Under the pieces are notes generated by a model. That model ran no database searches, had not been told where the DNA came from, and saw only the letters and a program-made list of their open reading frames with translations. DNA of 64,000 bases, from the NCBI RefSeq assembly GCF_038592905.1, contig NZ_CP151943.1, positions 2,864,501 to 2,928,500 on the forward strand, written 5' to 3'. Source of the DNA: Neobacillus sp. FSL H8-0543 (lineage in GTDB: Bacteria; Bacillota; Bacilli; Bacillales; Cytobacillaceae). How positions within the stretch are numbered: position 1 is the first letter of the stretch; every line of letters starts with the position of its first letter. A program made the translations under genes and the position numbers. Shown in pieces: positions 17,135-26,868 of this stretch.

Positions 17135-17989
17135 ATGAATTTAATCAATAAGAAAGTTACACACAAGCGTTTTGGCACGGGTAGTATAGTTAAACATAAT
17201 GATTCTATTATTGAAATTAATTTCGCATCGGAAAATAAAAAGTTTGTTTACCCGGATGTATTTGGAAAGCACCTAACACTGCATGATAAAAGTATTGCTA
17301 ATTCACTTGAAAAAATTATACAAGAAAAGGAAATGGAACGACAGAAGGAAGAATGGAAGAAGGAAGAGGAAAAAACACTACAACGAAAAAACCAGGAACT
17401 TCGCTTGGAACATGAAAAACTTATGAAAAATCATAAACTTCATTCCGAATCACAAATGGTTTATTGGTGTGACACAGAAGAGCAGAATAGTTCTTTTTCA
17501 GAGTGGAAGGTTTTTTCAGGGGTAATAAAAAGTGGAATTAACAAAGGGAAGCCAAACAAACCCATCCGCTTGCACCAAAATAGCGCTGTCCTGTTAACAG
17601 CAATAGATTCCAGCATGCCTGAAAAAGACAGACGTATCTTAGGCGTCTATATGGTGAATGAAGATTTTATTGGTAAGCTTTGTGAAGATGGATTTATTCC
17701 TGCTCATTCAGAATACAAAATCCAACTTACAGAACAGGAATCGGATCAGATGCTTTTCTGGAAATATTATATAAATGAAAAATTTCCCCAAAAAACCACA
17801 TGGAATTCAGGTAAATACCGTTATTTTGAAAATTCATGGATGGCTCAAATTTTGCTTGATATAGTTTCGTTGAAAAGTGACCCAGAGGAACGTGAGCTGG
17901 CACAACAATTTTTTGAACATTTTTGTAAAATGAATCAGATAAGAGAACAAGAGTTACCAGAGCCTAATGGCGCATTAATGCGTATTTAA
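17135..17989 (+). CDS. hypothetical protein with SH3-like N-terminus and coiled coil, 284 aa
   Basis: Residues 1-45 (KKVTHKRFGTGSIVKHNDSI ... FASENKKFVYPDVF) resemble the small beta-barrel found at the C-terminus of PcrA and in DUF3553-like proteins. Residues 55-105 are a Glu/Lys-rich coiled coil. The rest contains a beta-rich segment (RLHQNSAVLLTAI) and a helical end, not recognised. RBS AAGGAGGA is well placed before the ATG. A single-gene transcript from the promoter at 16898 is likely. Function unknown; the barrel suggests nucleic-acid or protein binding. Confidence 0.65.
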   Translation: MNLINKKVTHKRFGTGSIVKHNDSIIEINFASENKKFVYPDVFGKHLTLHDKSIANSLEKIIQEKEMERQKEEWKKEEEKTLQRKNQELRLEHEKLMKNHKLHSESQMVYWCDTEEQNSSFSEWKVFSGVIKSGINKGKPNKPIRLHQNSAVLLTAIDSSMPEKDRRILGVYMVNEDFIGKLCEDGFIPAHSEYKIQLTEQESDQMLFWKYYINEKFPQKTTWNSGKYRYFENSWMAQILLDIVSLKSDPEERELAQQFFEHFCKMNQIREQELPEPNGALMRI

Positions 17990-18050
17990 ACGTTAGCCCA
18001 AAAATAATAAGAATGACAGGGAACTGACACATTTTTTCCACCCATTACAA

Positions 18051-18081
18051 ATGGCGAACAGTGCCAGGCACTGTTTGCCAT
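18051..18081. repeat. palindromic GTGCC-type intergenic hairpin
   Basis: ATGGC-G-AACAGTGCC, a central A, then GGCACTGTT-T-GCCAT: 14 paired positions with one G/T wobble, followed by TTTTTT at 18084. Related GTGCC or GGGACGG hairpins occur at 30274 and 28931. It can also serve as terminator of the preceding gene. Confidence 0.65.
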
Positions 18082-18319
18082 GATTTTTTCTATGTTTTCT
18101 TGTTTCTAAATAAACATTTTCAATTTCCAGTCTGAAACCAATAATTTCTCGGGTTTTCTTCAATACGAACCCGGGAATTTTTTATGTTCATCCTAATACA
18201 AGTTCAATACTCTTTTCATGAATTTTGTGGGGGAGTTAGTTTAAAATATATACTAAAAAAGTAGCAAATTAGCTACTTTTTTATAAGCATAAATTAAAGA
18301 TAAAAGTTAAATAATTCCT

Positions 18320-18975
18320 CTAACGATTAACAGGAAACCAACCTTCAACCTCAAAAATTAACTTCCACAAAGGTGCTGGGATGACCGCTTTTTGCTGGTC
18401 GTTTTCTGTTAATTGATGAATCATTGTACCTTCCTCTTCATTCTTTATTTTTTCAACCCAATGTGGGTCAACTACGATAGCTCGTCCAAGTGCAACAAAG
18501 TCTGTTTTCCCTTTTTCTAAAACAAGTGCTGCATCATCAGGTGTATGAATGCTACCAACACCAATTAGAGGTACACGTTGATCAATATATTCCGCAATTA
18601 ATTCGGTACGTGATTTTTCACTCACAATGCCTCGACGTGGCTTTGCCCAAGCGTTTGTAGTTGCGATATGAAGATAATCAAGATCTGCTTTAATTAATTC
18701 ATCTATCAAGGAAAAAGTTTCCTTCATTGTTATTCCAGGTGTTTCTGGCTCTTCCGGTGAAAAACGATAACCAATTGCAAATGGTTTTGTTGCATGTTTA
18801 TGGATGACATATTTCACTTCATCAATTAATTTTAATGCAAATAAATGACGATTCTCAAACTCATCTGTTCTCAGATTGGAATGTGGTGAAACAAATTGTT
18901 GGAGTAAATAACCGGTTGCTCCGTGTAATTCCACTCCATCAAATCCAGCTTCAATTGATGGAACTATCCTAAAGC
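18320..18975 (-). pseudogene. N-terminally truncated NADH:flavin oxidoreductase (old yellow enzyme family)
   Basis: About 215 C-terminal codons of an OYE-type TIM barrel are present. They include EAGFDGVELHGATGYLLQQF, the PFAIGYRFSP strand, and the phosphate-binding GVGSIHTPDDA and FVALGRAIVVDP segments that hold FMN. Family members are usually 340-370 aa, so roughly 140 N-terminal residues are lost. The sequence just before IEAGFDG is unrelated and contains no start with a ribosome binding site. A truncated + strand gene start (AGGAGG, ATG 19001) directly abuts the break, so a deletion or rearrangement joined two gene fragments here. Confidence 0.75.
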
Positions 18976-18979
18976 TAAT

Positions 18980-19303
18980 CAAATACTAGGAGGAAACAAC
19001 ATGAAATATACCAAATCGCGTGGTTGGAGTTGGTATAATAGGAAAGCAGTTGATATAGAAAAAATCTATAGCATCTGCTTTTTTGTTTATAAAAATACCA
19101 TTCAGGACCGATTTTCGTTAAAATAAACATTGCCGACCTTCATAATAGATTTTCGCAAATTATAAATGTCTGAATGAACTTGTGTTAAGATAATAAGTTA
19201 TTAAGCATGATATAAGTGTGAAAGAAGTGTTTAACATTTGGCTATATATTTTTTGACCGAGAATATGAAGTTGTATCCATAGTGAGAGGATTTGAATTTT
19301 AAT
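18980..19303. other. intergenic region with a truncated gene start
   Basis: TAGGAGG and ATG 19001 open a short + strand frame (MKYTKSRGWSW). One frame over, the DNA reads VVGVGIIGKQLI, like the start of a Rossmann-type protein, before a stop. It looks like the first ~20 codons of a lost, frameshifted gene. The remainder is spacer before the dihydrouridine synthase. Confidence 0.35.
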
Positions 19304-20287
19304 ATGATAGATAATTTTTGGCGTGATTTACCACGGCCATTTTTTGTACTTGCACCAATGGAAGATGTGACGGATGTTGTTTTTCGTCACGTAGTAAGTG
19401 AAGCCGGTCGACCGGATGTATTTTTCACAGAGTTTACAAACTCGGATAGCTATTGTCATCCAGAGGGCATGAAAAGTGTGCGTGGCCGTTTGCTTTTTAC
19501 AGAGGATGAACAGCCAATGGTGGCACATATTTGGGGGGATAATCCCGAATATTTCCGTCAAATGAGTATTGGCATGGCAGAGCTAGGATTTAAAGGCATC
19601 GATATTAATATGGGCTGCCCTGTACCGAATGTGGTATCGAGAGGGAAAGGTTGTGGCCTTATTCTGCGTCCAGACGTTGCGGCAGAACTTATTCAAGCAG
19701 CAAAAGCAGGCGGACTGCCTGTAAGCGTGAAAACACGACTTGGCGATAAGGAGGTTCAGGAGTGGGAGGAGTGGCTAACGCATATTTTTAAACAGGATAT
19801 TGCGAACCTTTCTATTCATTTACGTACAAGAAAGGAAATGAGCCAAGTAGATGCGCATTGGGAGCTAATTCCGGAAATCAAAAAATTACGTGACCGTATT
19901 GCACCCAATACCCTGCTAACAATCAATGGAGACATTCCTGACCGTCAAACTGGGCTGCAGCTTGCTGAACAATATGGTATTGATGGCGTTATGATCGGGC
20001 GAGGTATTTTTAAAAATCCTTTTGCTTTTGAAAAAGAGCCAAAAGAGCATAGCAGTAAAGAATACCTTGATCTTTTAAGACTGCAGCTTGATCTTCAAGA
20101 TCAATATGCGGAAGCACTGCCACGTTCAATCACAGGGCTTCATCGCTTTTTCAAAATTTATGTTAAAGGATTCCCTGGAGCTGGTGGATTAAGAAATCAA
20201 TTGATGAACACGAAGTCAACAGATGAAGTGCGTGCATTGCTTGATAAATTTGGGTCAAAAAATCTTGATGGAATGGGGAAAGAGTAG
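19304..20287 (+). CDS. tRNA-dihydrouridine synthase family protein, ~327 aa
   Basis: The protein reduces uridines in tRNA D-loops using FMN and NADPH. The family opening is present ([14 protein letters not shown]), as are [11 protein letters not shown] with the catalytic Cys near residue 105, VSVKTRLG, and TINGDI...[16 protein letters not shown] for FMN phosphate binding. The length is normal for Dus enzymes. ATG 19304 is chosen because GAGAGGA (19284-19290) abuts the alternative TTG at 19292 too closely. A terminator follows at 20318. It appears to be a single-gene unit. Confidence 0.9.
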   Translation: MIDNFWRDLPRPFFVLAPMEDVTDVVFRHVVSEAGRPDVFFTEFTNSDSYCHPEGMKSVRGRLLFTEDEQPMVAHIWGDNPEYFRQMSIGMAELGFKGIDINMGCPVPNVVSRGKGCGLILRPDVAAELIQAAKAGGLPVSVKTRLGDKEVQEWEEWLTHIFKQDIANLSIHLRTRKEMSQVDAHWELIPEIKKLRDRIAPNTLLTINGDIPDRQTGLQLAEQYGIDGVMIGRGIFKNPFAFEKEPKEHSSKEYLDLLRLQLDLQDQYAEALPRSITGLHRFFKIYVKGFPGAGGLRNQLMNTKSTDEVRALLDKFGSKNLDGMGKE

Positions 20288-20317
20288 AGGTGTCCCTCGG
20301 AAAAGATAAAGAACGTG

Positions 20318-20345
20318 AAAAAGCCCGTAAAAGCGGGTTTTTTTC
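20318..20345 (+). terminator. rho-independent terminator of the dihydrouridine synthase gene
   Basis: AAAAAGCCCGT pairs with GCGGGTTTTTTT around a short A-rich loop, followed by TTTC. Confidence 0.75.
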
Positions 20346-20765
20346 TTGTGAAAATGAAGGAAGGCGGGAGTTGAGTAAAATTGTGGGGATAACTTTTAAA
20401 AGCACTTCAGACATCATTTGAAATAATACTCCACAACCCAACAGCTCCTAGTCACTTTCATTATTTTAAGGCAAGAAAAAAATGATTGATTTTTAGCCTT
20501 TCTATGACTAAACTCAATTCGATGGCTTTCGCTAATAATCTACTTTTTTCGCACCTACTATTCCCGTTTTCATTAAAGCAATTTACCAAATAATTAATAT
20601 GTTAGACACTCTTTAGTGAGAGATTTAGCCGCTTTTTTAGTGTATAATTAGTCTTTTGTATCAGTAAGTAATGTAACGACAAAGCGACTCTGTACGACAT
20701 CGCTATTAAATAAATGAACGAATATTATAGTAGAGTCTAATTATTCTTACTCATAGGAGGCTTCC
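20346..20765. promoter_or_regulatory. leader region of the potABCD operon
   Basis: About 420 bases without a gene. A TATAAT at 20643-20648 is a plausible -10; its -35 is weak. The ribosome binding site ATAGGAGG lies just before the potA ATG. No known riboswitch fold was recognised. Confidence 0.4.
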
Positions 20766-21863
20766 ATGGCAAACGATATTATTATCCGTTTTGATAACGT
20801 AACAAAATCTTACAGCAGTGACACGAAAGTTTTACAAGATGTAAGCTTTGAACTTGAACGTGGAAAATTTTACACATTACTTGGTCCTTCAGGTTGCGGA
20901 AAAACGACGATTTTACGTATAATTGCAGGCTTTGAAAAACCGACAACAGGGGATATATACCTTAACGGCAAGTGTGTGAACAACGTACCAGCAAACGAGC
21001 GTCAAGTAAACACTGTATTCCAAGACTACGCCCTATTCCCGCACTTAAACGTATTTGAAAACGTGGCATTCGGTTTACGAATTAAAAAAGTAAAAGAGTC
21101 TGAAATTAAAGTTCGCGTCGCAGAAGCGTTAAAGTTCGTAAACTTAGTAGGTTATGAAACCCGTGAAATTACAGAAATGTCAGGCGGTCAGCGTCAAAGG
21201 GTTGCGATTGCACGCGCTATCGTTAATGACCCGGAAGTGATTTTACTCGATGAACCATTATCAGCACTTGATTTAAAGCTGCGCACAGAAATGCAATATG
21301 AGTTACGCGAGCTACAGCAACGCCTTGGCAAAACATTTATTTTCGTTACACACGACCAAGAGGAAGCTTTAGCGATGAGTGATGAAATTTTTGTTTTAAA
21401 CGAAGGGATTATCCAGCAATCTGGTACGCCAGTTGATATTTACGATGAGCCAATTAACCGTTTCGTTGCAGACTTCATCGGGGAGTCAAACATGGTAGAC
21501 GGCGTCATGCTTGAAGACTACACAGTCAAATTTGCTGGTAAAGTATTTGACTGTGTCGACGGCGGTATGAAGCCGAACGAAAAAATCGATGTTGTCATTC
21601 GTCCAGAAGATCTACAAATCACATCGCCAGAAGTCGGCAAAATTGTTGTGCGCGTCGATACGCAGTTATTCCGCGGCGTACATTACGAGTTATCAACATA
21701 CGACAAAGATGGAAATGAGTGGCTTGTACACTCGCTGAAAAAGGCTGAAGTAGGTGCACAAGTAGGTCTTGATTTCGACCCAGAAGCGATTCATATTATG
21801 CGTCTAAATGAAACAGAAGAAGAATTTGACGCACGCATAGAGGCGTATACGAATGAAGATTAA
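20766..21863 (+). CDS. potA: spermidine/putrescine ABC transporter ATP-binding protein PotA
   Basis: This is the cytoplasmic ATPase of the polyamine importer, 365 aa as usual. Walker [10 protein letters not shown] (about residue 39), Q-loop [13 protein letters not shown], signature [15 protein letters not shown], Walker [13 protein letters not shown] and switch His in [10 protein letters not shown] are all intact. The C-terminal ~110 residues form the TOBE-type regulatory domain ([11 protein letters not shown]). The stop overlaps the start of potB by 11 bases, showing translational coupling. Four genes, potA-B-C-D, run without gaps. Polyamine repression is likely but no operator was seen. Confidence 0.95.
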   Translation: MANDIIIRFDNVTKSYSSDTKVLQDVSFELERGKFYTLLGPSGCGKTTILRIIAGFEKPTTGDIYLNGKCVNNVPANERQVNTVFQDYALFPHLNVFENVAFGLRIKKVKESEIKVRVAEALKFVNLVGYETREITEMSGGQRQRVAIARAIVNDPEVILLDEPLSALDLKLRTEMQYELRELQQRLGKTFIFVTHDQEEALAMSDEIFVLNEGIIQQSGTPVDIYDEPINRFVADFIGESNMVDGVMLEDYTVKFAGKVFDCVDGGMKPNEKIDVVIRPEDLQITSPEVGKIVVRVDTQLFRGVHYELSTYDKDGNEWLVHSLKKAEVGAQVGLDFDPEAIHIMRLNETEEEFDARIEAYTNED

Positions 21864-22656
21864 GTCAAAACCAGCGTTCATCCCATATTTACTATGGATT
21901 GCGCTCTTCGTTATTGCACCGATTGGGCTCATTTTGTATTATTCAATGCTCGATCTAAACGGAGAATTTACGCTTGTAAACTATAAAAACTTCTTTACAT
22001 CAGCATACTTAACGATGACGCTAACTAGCTTTTGGTATGCATTAATCATTACGTTTTTTACGCTAGTTATCTCTTATCCAACTGCGTACCTGTTAACAAA
22101 AACAAAGCATAAGCATTTATGGTTAATGCTCATTATTATTCCTTCATGGATTAATTTATTATTAAAAACGTATGCATTTATCGGGATTTTCGGTTTATAC
22201 GGACCCGTCAATGCAATAATCGAAATGTTAGGCTTCGATCCGACGCAAATTTTATTTACCGACTTTAGTTTCGTGTTCGTTGCGGTGTACATTTTTATAC
22301 CGTTTATGGTTATCCCAATTTTCAACGCGTTAGACAAAATGAATCCGTCATTAATTTACGCATCACGTGACTTAGGTGCTTCACCGCTTACAACGTTCCG
22401 ACGCGTCATTTTTCCTTTAACCATTGAAGGTGTAAAATCAGGGATTCAGGTTACGTTTATCCCAGCTCTTTCACTCTTCATGATTACACGCTTAATTGCT
22501 GGGAACAAAGTGATTACCCTTGGTACAGCGATAGAACAGCAATTCTTAGTCGCCCAAAACTGGGGAATGGGTTCAACCATTGCCGTGTTTTTAATTTTAA
22601 TTATGTTAGCAATCATGCTGTTAACAAGCACAAAGAAAAAAGGAGGTCGAGCATAA
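21853..22656 (+). CDS. potB: polyamine ABC transporter permease PotB
   Basis: 267 aa, six predicted membrane segments beginning with [20 protein letters not shown]. The ABC permease EAA-type loop reads [20 protein letters not shown], which docks on PotA. Start ATG 21853 lies inside the potA end. potC starts one base after its stop. It forms the heteromeric channel with PotC. Confidence 0.93.
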   Translation: MKIKSKPAFIPYLLWIALFVIAPIGLILYYSMLDLNGEFTLVNYKNFFTSAYLTMTLTSFWYALIITFFTLVISYPTAYLLTKTKHKHLWLMLIIIPSWINLLLKTYAFIGIFGLYGPVNAIIEMLGFDPTQILFTDFSFVFVAVYIFIPFMVIPIFNALDKMNPSLIYASRDLGASPLTTFRRVIFPLTIEGVKSGIQVTFIPALSLFMITRLIAGNKVITLGTAIEQQFLVAQNWGMGSTIAVFLILIMLAIMLLTSTKKKGGRA

Positions 22657-23457
22657 ATGCGATCACAGTTATCAACTACAGCTAAAGTATATTTAGCAAT
22701 CGTGTTTGTTATTTTATATGCACCGATCTTCTACTTGATTTTTTATTCATTCAATAACGGCGGTTCAATGGGTTCATTTGAAGGTTTTACACTAGAACAT
22801 TATCAAGCCGTATTTGATGATAATCGTTTACTCGTTATCTTAATAAATACCGTTATTGTTGCATTGCTATCAGCGTTAATAGCTACCGTTATCGGAACAC
22901 TTGGAGCAATTGGTATTGTTTCATTAAGAAATTATAAAATACGTAACATCGTTTTATCATTAAATAATATTTTAATTGTTAGCCCAGATGTTGTGATTGG
23001 GGCAAGCTTCTTAATTTTATTCACAATGATTGGAGTTAAGCTTGGCTTTACATCAGTAGTAATTTCACATATTGCATTTAGTATCCCAATCGTTGTATTA
23101 ATGGTCTTGCCAAAAATATTGGAAATGAATACGAACTTAATTGATGCAGCACTTGATTTAGGAGCGAATCGTCGCGATGTATTAACACGTGTTATTATTC
23201 CCTATATTAAACCTGGGATTTTAGCTGGTTTTTTTATGGCCGTAACCTATTCATTAGATGACTTTGCTGTTACATTTTTTGTTACGGGTAACGGATTTAG
23301 TACATTGTCTGTTGAAATCTATTCCATGGCACGTGCAGGTATTTCGTTAACTGTTAATGCAATCTCAGGGCTAGTGTTTATCGTGACAGTCGGTATTGTC
23401 GTTATGTATTACTTCATTACGATGCGGTCGAAAAAAACGGAGGGCTCTACTCAATGA
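22657..23457 (+). CDS. potC: polyamine ABC transporter permease PotC
   Basis: 266 aa with six predicted membrane segments. The EAA loop is ALDLGANRRDVLTRVIIPYI, contacting PotA. It directly follows potB, with AAAGGAGG inside the potB end as ribosome binding site, and its last four bases overlap the potD start (ATGA). It pairs with PotB as the transmembrane channel. Confidence 0.93.
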   Translation: MRSQLSTTAKVYLAIVFVILYAPIFYLIFYSFNNGGSMGSFEGFTLEHYQAVFDDNRLLVILINTVIVALLSALIATVIGTLGAIGIVSLRNYKIRNIVLSLNNILIVSPDVVIGASFLILFTMIGVKLGFTSVVISHIAFSIPIVVLMVLPKILEMNTNLIDAALDLGANRRDVLTRVIIPYIKPGILAGFFMAVTYSLDDFAVTFFVTGNGFSTLSVEIYSMARAGISLTVNAISGLVFIVTVGIVVMYYFITMRSKKTEGSTQ

Positions 23458-24530
23458 AATCTTTAATTCAGATAATGTTAGCAATCGTTATAGCATGCGG
23501 TCTACTTTATTTTGTTGCTTCAAAGCTTGAAGCAGCAAGCTCAGCTGGTGGAAAGGACTCTTTAGTCGTATACAATTGGGGAGAATACATTGACCCTTCG
23601 CTGATCGACCAGTTTGAAGAAGAAACAGGCATTACTGTTGTTTATGAAACGTACGATTCAAATGAAGCGATGTTAACGAAAATTAGACAAGGTGGCTCAT
23701 CCTATGATGTGGTTGTCCCATCAGAATATACGATTGAAACAATGATTAAAGAAGACTTGTTAATAGAAATTGATCATTCGAAACTTCCAAACCTACAAAA
23801 TATCGATCCTTACTTTTTAGATTTACCGTTTGACCCGAAAAATAAATACTCCATTCCGTATTTTTGGGGAACAGTTGGTGTAGTTTATAATCCTAATGAT
23901 GTTCCTAAACATATCACTTTTGATTCTTGGGATGATTTATGGGATCCAGCACTGAAAAATAAAGTATTTTTAGTTGATGGTGCACGTGAAATCATTGGTA
24001 TGGGCTTAAACAGCTTAGGATATTCGTTAAATTCACGTGACGAAAACGAATTACGTGAAGCATTAGAAAAATTAATCCAACTAAACGGCAATGTCAAAGC
24101 AATCATAGGAGATGAAATTACTCCACTAATGATTAATAATGAAGCTACAGTAGCCGTAACATTCTCTGGGCAAGCTGCAGACATGATGTACGAAAACGAA
24201 GAGTTGAATTACGCAGTACCTTCAGAGGGCTCAAACCTATGGTTCGATAACATGGTTATTCCGAAAACCTCATCAAATGTGGCAGGTGCCCATCAGTTCA
24301 TTAATTTTATGCTGGATGCGCAAGTGGCTGCGCAAAATACAGATTATGTAGGATATGCTATTCCAAATAAAGCAGCGTGGGAACTATTAGATGAAGAAGT
24401 GGTAAACGATGAACGTTTTTACCCAAGCGAAGAAAGTCGCAAAAACCTAGAAGTATATGAAAACTTAGGCCTTGAACTGCTAGGAACATATAACGAATAC
24501 TTTCTAGAATTTAAAATGTCACTGGACTGA
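23454..24530 (+). CDS. potD: polyamine-binding lipoprotein/periplasmic-type protein PotD
   Basis: 358 aa substrate-binding protein. The N-terminal LIQIMLAIVIACGLLYFVA acts as membrane anchor or signal sequence; Cys16 could be lipidated, though the lipobox (VIAC) is imperfect. The mature part starts with LVVYNWGEYIDPSLIDQFEE, the standard PotD opening, and has polyamine-binding features such as PYFWGTVGVVYNP and WDDLWDPALKNKV. It starts within the potC stop (ATGA). It delivers spermidine or putrescine to PotBC. A bidirectional terminator follows. Confidence 0.93.
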   Translation: MKSLIQIMLAIVIACGLLYFVASKLEAASSAGGKDSLVVYNWGEYIDPSLIDQFEEETGITVVYETYDSNEAMLTKIRQGGSSYDVVVPSEYTIETMIKEDLLIEIDHSKLPNLQNIDPYFLDLPFDPKNKYSIPYFWGTVGVVYNPNDVPKHITFDSWDDLWDPALKNKVFLVDGAREIIGMGLNSLGYSLNSRDENELREALEKLIQLNGNVKAIIGDEITPLMINNEATVAVTFSGQAADMMYENEELNYAVPSEGSNLWFDNMVIPKTSSNVAGAHQFINFMLDAQVAAQNTDYVGYAIPNKAAWELLDEEVVNDERFYPSEESRKNLEVYENLGLELLGTYNEYFLEFKMSLD

Positions 24531-24572
24531 CCCTTTTACCCCGAGTGGAAAAGTAACAGACATTTAAATAGG

Positions 24573-24607
24573 AAAAAATCCCTTAGTTGTTGTCTAAGGG
24601 ATTTTTT
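24573..24607. terminator. bidirectional terminator between potD and the GH3 gene
   Basis: AAAAAATCCCTTAG pairs with CTAAGGGATTTTTT around a 7-base loop. A-run and T-run flanks serve the convergent genes on both strands. Confidence 0.85.
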
Positions 24608-24613
24608 ATTGTT

Positions 24614-26377
24614 TTAAATACGGGTATCGACAAATCCGCAAAATGCATCAACAGGACTGACACCTTTAAATTCGGACCGTCCCATTAATTTTTCTAATAA
24701 TTCTTCTAACGTTTGCTTTCTGCTGTCATACGCATTGATGTATGTTTTTACTTGTGGTACATCTGGCAAATGGTACGGATATTGAACAGATACAAAAATA
24801 GTTGGAACTTCATGGACATAGAATGGAATATCCGGTGTACCTTTACTTGCCGGCCAAACGATTCTTTGTACGGTTCCTCCATGGTTAACATTGGCGATAT
24901 TGATGATTAAATCATAATTATCTGTCAACTCGGTAATAGGTCTCTTTTGTGCATATACATTTCCAAGAGCAGCCATTCTTTCTTCTTCAGGAAGTTTCAT
25001 AATCATTTCTTCCGTTGATTCCCAAATGGTTACTTCGAATCCCTCTGCTTCCAACAATTCTTTCATAATATCGACAGCCTTTTCTTTGCTACCAATCAAA
25101 GCGCCAAATCCGCCTTGTACACCTTTTACATCAACCAATAATACACGTTTGTATTTTTCAGGAGTTACTGGAAAGACTTCTTGTTTGTCTTTAACTAACG
25201 TAATTGCGCGGTCGGCAACTTCTTTGAAAAGAGCTTTATTTTCAGGAAGACCGATTTTTGCCAATGCTTCTTCTTTTGGCGGCAGAATTTCAGTTTTTGC
25301 TTTTTTATGAAGACCGAGCATCGCTTTCAAACCTAAAATACGCTCTAGAGCTTCTTGCAAGCGATCTTCTGTAATGATTCCATCTTTATATCCGTTCATC
25401 ATGTATTCGAAGTCTTCATCTGGATCATTAAAGAATAAGAATAAGTCACAACCAGCAGCAATTGAAGTAGGAAGCAGCTTGCTTCTCTTCATTGCACCTG
25501 TCATACCGATCATGTGGCTTGCATCAGTAACAACCACGCCGTTGAACTCTAATTTTCCACGTAATAGGTTAGTTGTAATTTCTTTAGATAGAGTAGCTGG
25601 TAAAAGGTCTTCGTCTTTAATATCAGGATTAAAGAAGCGTTCATAGGCAGGCATGTGAATATGTCCAGCCATCATGGATGGAAGCCCGGCATCAATTAAC
25701 CCTTTGTAAACCTTACCAAAGGTTTGATCCCATTCTTCTGTCGATAAACTATTTACACTGAAGGATAGATGTTGGTCGCGCTCGTCAACACCATCACCAG
25801 GCCAGTGTTTTGCAGCAGGAGCAATTCCGCTCTCTTGAATTCCCTTCATGTAAGCAAGGCTCATTTCAAGAACTAGATCTGGGTTAGAGCTAAATGAACG
25901 GCTTGAAATGATAGGGTTACGCCAGTTGTAGTTAATATCGACGATTGGGGCAAAGCTCCAGTTACAACCGATAGCAGCTGCTTCTACACCAGACACCCGG
26001 CCCATTTCATAGGCCCATTTTGGATCATTTGTAGCACCGATTTTCACTTCTAAACCAATTTCTGTGCCATCTGTACAGGCGCCGTTACCGCCAGCTTCAG
26101 TATTTGCAGCGATGAGCAAAGGAATTTTGCTGTTTTCTTGGAGAATTTTATTCTGATCATACACTTCTTCTGATTTACCAGGGTTATAGCGGACTGCACC
26201 TATATGATAATTGTTTACCATATCTGTTAGATACTCTTCCGAACGACTTGATCCCATATTTACGAATAACTGCCCAATTTTTTCTTCAAGGGTCATAGAG
26301 TTAATGGTTTCCTTCACCCAATCGATATCAGCATCATTTAGGTAGTAGGGTTTTGCTTTTAAATTTACATTTACCAT
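24614..26377 (-). CDS. glycoside hydrolase family 3 beta-N-acetylhexosaminidase-like enzyme, 587 aa
   Basis: GH3 N-terminal barrel: MTLEEKIGQLF opening, then AAKHWPGDGVDERDQHLSF, which is the NagZ-type KH-x-PGxG-x4-D-x-H loop with the catalytic Asp-His pair, and FNGVVVTDASHM with the likely nucleophile Asp (TDA). The C-terminal ~230 residues are an alpha/beta domain as in longer Bacillus NagZ proteins. There is no signal peptide, so a cytoplasmic role in amino-sugar or muropeptide recycling is likely. It is flanked by a shared terminator and an upstream region with no partner gene, so probably monocistronic. Confidence 0.85.
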   Translation of the reverse strand: MVNVNLKAKPYYLNDADIDWVKETINSMTLEEKIGQLFVNMGSSRSEEYLTDMVNNYHIGAVRYNPGKSEEVYDQNKILQENSKIPLLIAANTEAGGNGACTDGTEIGLEVKIGATNDPKWAYEMGRVSGVEAAAIGCNWSFAPIVDINYNWRNPIISSRSFSSNPDLVLEMSLAYMKGIQESGIAPAAKHWPGDGVDERDQHLSFSVNSLSTEEWDQTFGKVYKGLIDAGLPSMMAGHIHMPAYERFFNPDIKDEDLLPATLSKEITTNLLRGKLEFNGVVVTDASHMIGMTGAMKRSKLLPTSIAAGCDLFLFFNDPDEDFEYMMNGYKDGIITEDRLQEALERILGLKAMLGLHKKAKTEILPPKEEALAKIGLPENKALFKEVADRAITLVKDKQEVFPVTPEKYKRVLLVDVKGVQGGFGALIGSKEKAVDIMKELLEAEGFEVTIWESTEEMIMKLPEEERMAALGNVYAQKRPITELTDNYDLIINIANVNHGGTVQRIVWPASKGTPDIPFYVHEVPTIFVSVQYPYHLPDVPQVKTYINAYDSRKQTLEELLEKLMGRSEFKGVSPVDAFCGFVDTRI

Positions 26378-26868
26378 GTATTTACTCTCCTTTTTTGAGA
26401 TTTGAATAAAGAACTTTCTTGTCTCTTGTAAAGATAGGTTTTACTAAATTAAATACCTAATTCCCAGATGATTCTGTGGGAATCTTCTATTTTAGCCAGG
26501 ATAGAATCTCCTTGTATACTAGTATAGCAAAAGAATCGTATCTGACCAACCTTTTTGTAAACGTTAACAAAAAATTCATAACCTGGTGCATCCTAACTCA
26601 TGCGAAAATTGGGTATTTTACTGTAGTTATCCTATAATAAAGTTAAAATATTTAGACTGACTTTGGCTCAAAATAGAATCATTTTCATAGACCATTTTTT
26701 AAGCCCAATCTAAACAAGGTTGGGCTTTTTACTTATAATCACTGTGATAAAAATCTGTGAAACAAGAATTTGTATGGTCACAGTTATCAGGGAATAAATG
26801 GTATAATACTAGCGTGAACTATATAGGGGAAAATATTAATTTTTATTGTAAAGGAGGGAATCACTTTT
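26378..26868. other. divergent intergenic region with an orphan terminator
   Basis: About 490 bases between the GH3 gene and the sigma-like gene. AAGCCCAA (26701-26708) pairs with TTGGGCTT (26720-26727) followed by TTT, a terminator with no gene ending just before it. It may be left from a lost gene or act as an attenuator. The ribosome binding site AAGGAGG for the next gene lies at the end. Confidence 0.5.
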
